The translations under genes were made by a program, and so were the position numbers. Positions 60,835 through 64,000 of a stretch of DNA of 64,000 nucleotides are shown here, piece after piece; positions within the stretch are counted from its first letter, which is position 1; each line of letters starts with the position of its first letter. Origin of the DNA: Clarkia xantiana subsp. parviflora (taxonomy: Eukaryota > Streptophyta > Magnoliopsida > Myrtales > Onagraceae); assembly GCA_036873135.1 (NCBI GenBank), contig JAPTYO010000007.1, positions 22,736,763 through 22,800,762 of the forward strand, given 5' to 3'. The notes under the pieces were generated by a model. That model was given only the letters and a program-made list of their open reading frames with translations, had not been told where the DNA came from and did no database searches.

Positions 60835-61181
60835 TCAATTTTCTTAACCTTTTATGTTAGTAGTTTTTTTTTTTGTAATTATCCTTTTAATATAGAACAC
60901 TTTTCTAACTCCATAATCCATATATATATATTAAAAAAAATATAATTAAGCATGAACCAACATAAACCACGCACATGACAACAATAAGTAAAACCCTAGT
61001 TTTTTTACGTCCATACGTTGAAGATACGTACGTCTTCATCCCTAAAAGGTTTCATCCGTAAAATGCACTTAGAACCCTACATATTTCACGTGCTTTATTT
61101 TATATAATATATTATAATAAGCTAAAATTAAGCTCTTCTCAATCAATCTCAACGTACGTGTGATCCTTATATAAATGATCT

Positions 61182-61639
61182 TCACTCCACACTGCAAAAC
61201 AAAAACAAAAAAAAACAAGCAATATAAAATATTACAACATAATAAACCCTAATTAAACCCTAAACTCAAATTACATGGGTTAGCCAACCAACCTGTTGCA
61301 GTCAGTTGAGGGACTGATCTTATACGGAATGCTAACCCCGCATTTACTCGGGAGTTCTCCAATAGCATCGTAGTCGATGCTCGAAAAACTACTAGCAATT
61401 TCTTTCAGGCAGTTGCACACCGTTTGGCGGTCCGGGGTGGTGGTAGCAGCATCGTTGAGGGATTGGATTCCGGTGCAACATTCACTTGGTGGTGAAGAAA
61501 CCGACCCGGTCGCGTAGGGCATGCATGAGGATAGTGATCCACTCACGGTCCCACATGTTACCGCTGCTTCCGCCACGTAAGCAGCCAGAACCATGCAGAG
61601 GAGCATTGCCGGAACCGAGTTTATCGTCGAGCTAGCCAT
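61182..61639 (-). CDS. Non-specific lipid transfer protein, type 1 (LTP-b)
   Basis: Two exons, in transcript order 61639-61293 and 61191-61182, giving 118 aa. Exon 1 ends AACAG|GTTGGT and the ten-base exon 2 (TTTGCAG|TGTGGAGTGA) gives the ending DCNSVE. Upstream in-frame codons are not ATG, so MASSTINS is the start. A signal peptide (about residues 1-26, ending AEA) precedes a mature protein with all eight cysteines (VTC, SSC, ECC, CNC, SKC, TDC) and TPDRQ and IPYKISPSTDCN shared with LTP-a. Expected to be a secreted lipid carrier. Intron is 101 bp against 403 bp in LTP-a. Same strand as LTP-a, 2.6 kb apart, a tandem duplicate pair. Confidence 0.9.
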
Positions 61640-61741
61640 GTAGTTTGTATTAATATATAGCCGTGTCGTGTACAAGTGTATGTATGTTGTAGTGTATTCT
61701 GGTTGTTGTGTGGTTTGCTAGGGTTTGTATATGGAGGTGAT

Positions 61742-61781
61742 TTATATAGTTAAGTTTAGGAGGATTAGCTTCTGACACGTG
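61742..61781 (-). promoter_or_regulatory. TATA plus ACGTG box of LTP-b
   Basis: TATATAA at 61742-61748 and CACGTG at 61776-61781 within GACACGTGGATTTATG. Sequence and 34-bp spacing match LTP-a. Confidence 0.65.
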
Positions 61782-63455
61782 GATTTATGTGACGTGGAAA
61801 TATTATGGAGAGTGTGGGTCCATGTTTGGTTAGAGGTTGAACCTAATGAGCTTACATAATTAATTAGGAATCTTTCAATTAACTCTATTAACCCCTAACT
61901 AATTTTTATTGAACTTCCATTTTTTTGGCTCCCAAAAAAGTCTTCAATTACTTGAGGATTTAGTATTTGTTTATTCTCTAAAAATGCATATTTATTATTA
62001 AATTTCTAAATTCAAAAAGGAAATGTGTGTAGACAGTAGAGAATTGGAGAAATTATTACATAGGACTAGTCCACCCCGTAGGATGTAGACCAAACCAATA
62101 AAATAATGTCAACTCATTAATTGTATGATAGACGTACATATCACAATGTAGAGGATAATATATGGTTCAATCAATTTTTCTCTCTCAACATTAATTTGCA
62201 AAAAAATTAATTACCACAAAAATTATTTTTATTTATTATTAATAAGTATACATAATAGGTATATAATAAAATATTACATTTTATAATTATTAATAATAAA
62301 TAAAAATAAGTTTTCGTATAAGATATATAATACAATTGTTATTAGTTTTTTGAATTTTTTTTCTAAAACTCTATTGAATGTGGTGAACCCTAGAGGGTAA
62401 TAGACACTGCGCTCACCACGTTCAATAGATTTTTAGAAGAAAAAAATACAAAACTATTGACACTTGTATATAAAAAAATTGTTTTTAATTATTGTTATTT
62501 TTCAAGAAAACCCCTATTATGCATAATTCTTTGGTAATTAATGTTCAAAGATAGAATAATTAATAAAAACTATATATTTGTATTATCTATATTGTAATAT
62601 TTATAGATTATATATAATTAACTAATAAGTTGTCACTATTTTTATTAGTCTGGTTAGTATCCTACGTGGCAGAATAGGCTTAAGTAATAATTTCTCAGAG
62701 AAATTGGGTATTCTTATTCTCATCTCGTCTTATTTCTTTGTAATTATTTGACTGTATTTCATAATGAGTTTGATCTAATAAGGTATAAAGTATTTCCGTG
62801 ACAAATTTTTTTATTAATTTTCTAGTCTTCGTGTATAAATAAACAAGATGTATTTTTTTTTCCTTTAGTGTGTCTTAATAGAACTCCCATTAGAATAAAT
62901 TATTGACAGTTGTACTAAAATGTTACCTAAGTGACAAAATTATTAAATTTCACGTGAGATACAAATTAGTAATTTTTATCCAAATTTACGGTGCAGTAAG
63001 TATATATATAATGTATGGATAGATTTCAACACACGTGATTTTACTAGTTTACAGAAGTGTAAGCTCGCAATATAATGGCTGGCTTCATCTCCAATTATTG
63101 TTTCAGCTGCCTGCCCAGCCACTAGATTGCTGAACGACATGTTAATGTTTGGACACATGTTTATGTTACATAATATCTTCTTCGCCGAGGGTCACTGTCG
63201 TCGTTGTCCTTTGCGGTGGATTGACCCGTCAGATCAGTTCACGGGGTTCATAGAGTCCACAAAAATCACCAACACCACACCCACTTAATTGACACCTATG
63301 CTATGCTATGCCTACTCTTTTATTGTTCATTATATTTATTATTTCCAATAACCCCCACCTAATTTCCCGCAATTTATCGTAGTACTTTCCGGAATTTCAG
63401 GACTCCTTTTCGTTTTTGTAAAGGTAATAATAATTGTTGATGTATATACCACCGC
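61782..63455. other. Intergenic DNA, no gene recognised
   Basis: AT-rich. Contains a lone hairpin (62361-62448). A short open frame at 62976-63158 (-) matches nothing known. Confidence 0.55.
62361..62448. repeat. Hairpin related to 25450-25845
   Basis: CTATTGAATGTGGTGAACC...GCTCACCACGTTCAATAG, with outer TTCTAAAA / TTTTAGAA. Same stem words as the triple hairpin in the foldback element. Confidence 0.65.
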
Positions 63456-63992
63456 CGGGTGTCAATGGACTGGACGGCCGGATTTGCCCAATTCCGAGTT
63501 AAGTTATTTGTGACTTACTTGAGATCAATTCAGTCGATATAAACCGAATTCGACTCGGTAAATTTCGAGTCGAGTCAACTTTAAGTCGAGCTTTTTCTAA
63601 AGCTGAATCGAGTACGAGTTCAGTGGTACTCGATTCGAGAGGCTCGTGAGCCTATGTGAACTTTTTTGTTTTGCCTATTTAAGTCGAGTTCGAGATCAAG
63701 CTCGAATTTATTCGAACTTTATGTAATATTATATATATGTATATTCAATTCAAGTCGAGTTCAAGCCAAAAGACTAATCGAGTCGAATTCAAGCTCGAAC
63801 TAAGGTGCACCATTTGTGATCTAATTGAATTTTAAACTTATGGAGCCGAGCTCGAACTCGTCGAGTATCGAATCGAGTCGAGTTCAAGATTGAAAGATGT
63901 AAGCTCGGTCGAGTTACAACTCGAGCTCGAGTAAAGTAAGTCGAGTCGAGCTTGCCAGATACTCAGCTCAACTCGGCTCGTTTACACTCCTA
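63456..63992. mobile_element. Probable non-autonomous hAT element
   Basis: The left end is CGGGTGTCAATGGACTGG and the right end GGCTCGTTTACACTCCTA, typical hAT-type termini (TAGGAGTGTAAACGAGCC reversed). The interior is saturated with CGAGTTCGAG / TCGAGTCGAG words in both orientations. An 8-bp duplication is not evident and the window ends here. Confidence 0.45.
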
Positions 63993-64000
63993 CTTGCGGT

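Larger units (their letters stand above)
58641..61181. other. Spacer between the two nsLTP genes
   Basis: About 2.5 kb without a gene. Contains the MITE at 60173, two micro-insertions at 60464-60512, a TA run near 60800-60830 and AT-rich filler. ORFs here match nothing known. Confidence 0.55.

Overview
This is a nuclear segment from a flowering plant, very probably a eudicot. The evidence is multi-exon genes with GT-AG introns, nucleus-encoded organellar proteins (GATB, and an N-acetyltransferase with a transit-type N-terminus), plant-only families (nsLTP, ATL RING-H2, CrRLK1L malectin, BPP-like basic Ser/Pro protein) and a very AT-rich background full of MITEs, Helitrons and LTR remnants. 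The species cannot be named from the sequence. No rRNA, tRNA or CRISPR array was found.

Layout: 1-3.9 kb, an LTR fragment and a Helitron; 3.9-4.5 kb (-), a DUF688-like protein; 4.7-8.2 kb, MITEs and a duplicated SINE-like unit; 9.2-10.5 kb (+), a two-domain saposin protein, convergent with an At3g08650-type ZIP transporter (11.0-14.2 kb, -); 18.2-21.0 kb (-), a plastid NSI/SNAT1-type N-acetyltransferase; 21.2-26.3 kb, nested transposons with a solo LTR; 26.8-29.1 kb (-), acid phosphatase A; 32.1-35.6 kb (+), GATB; 36.1-39.0 kb (-), acid phosphatase B, a recent duplicate of A; 39-47 kb, repeats including a ghost fourth phosphatase 5' end; 47.0-49.1 kb (-), acid phosphatase C; 50.5-53.2 kb (+), BPP-like gene; 53.4-54.0 kb (-), a truncated CrRLK1L ectodomain; 55.1-55.6 kb (+), ATL RING-H2 E3; 57.8-58.5 and 61.2-61.6 kb (-), two nsLTP1 genes; then repeats to the end.

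Exon boundaries were worked out by hand from splice sites and reading frame. Every multi-exon model closes in frame: saposin 222 aa, ZIP 593 aa, SNAT 249 aa, phosphatases 262/264/225 aa, GATB 550 aa, BPP-like 511 aa, LTPs 125 and 118 aa. There is no single pathway here. The organised features are the dispersed cluster of HAD acid phosphatases (A and B share about 3.4 kb or more, including promoter and flanks, on either side of GATB) and the LTP pair, which share gene structure and a promoter module.

The most unusual signal is a set of about a dozen tiny insertions (9-85 nt, mostly a short lead such as TGGC, TTACC or AACC followed by a poly-A run, or the reverse complement) flanked by 8-20 bp direct repeats. 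Two have an empty site in the phosphatase A paralogue. They look like extremely 5'-truncated retroposition products.
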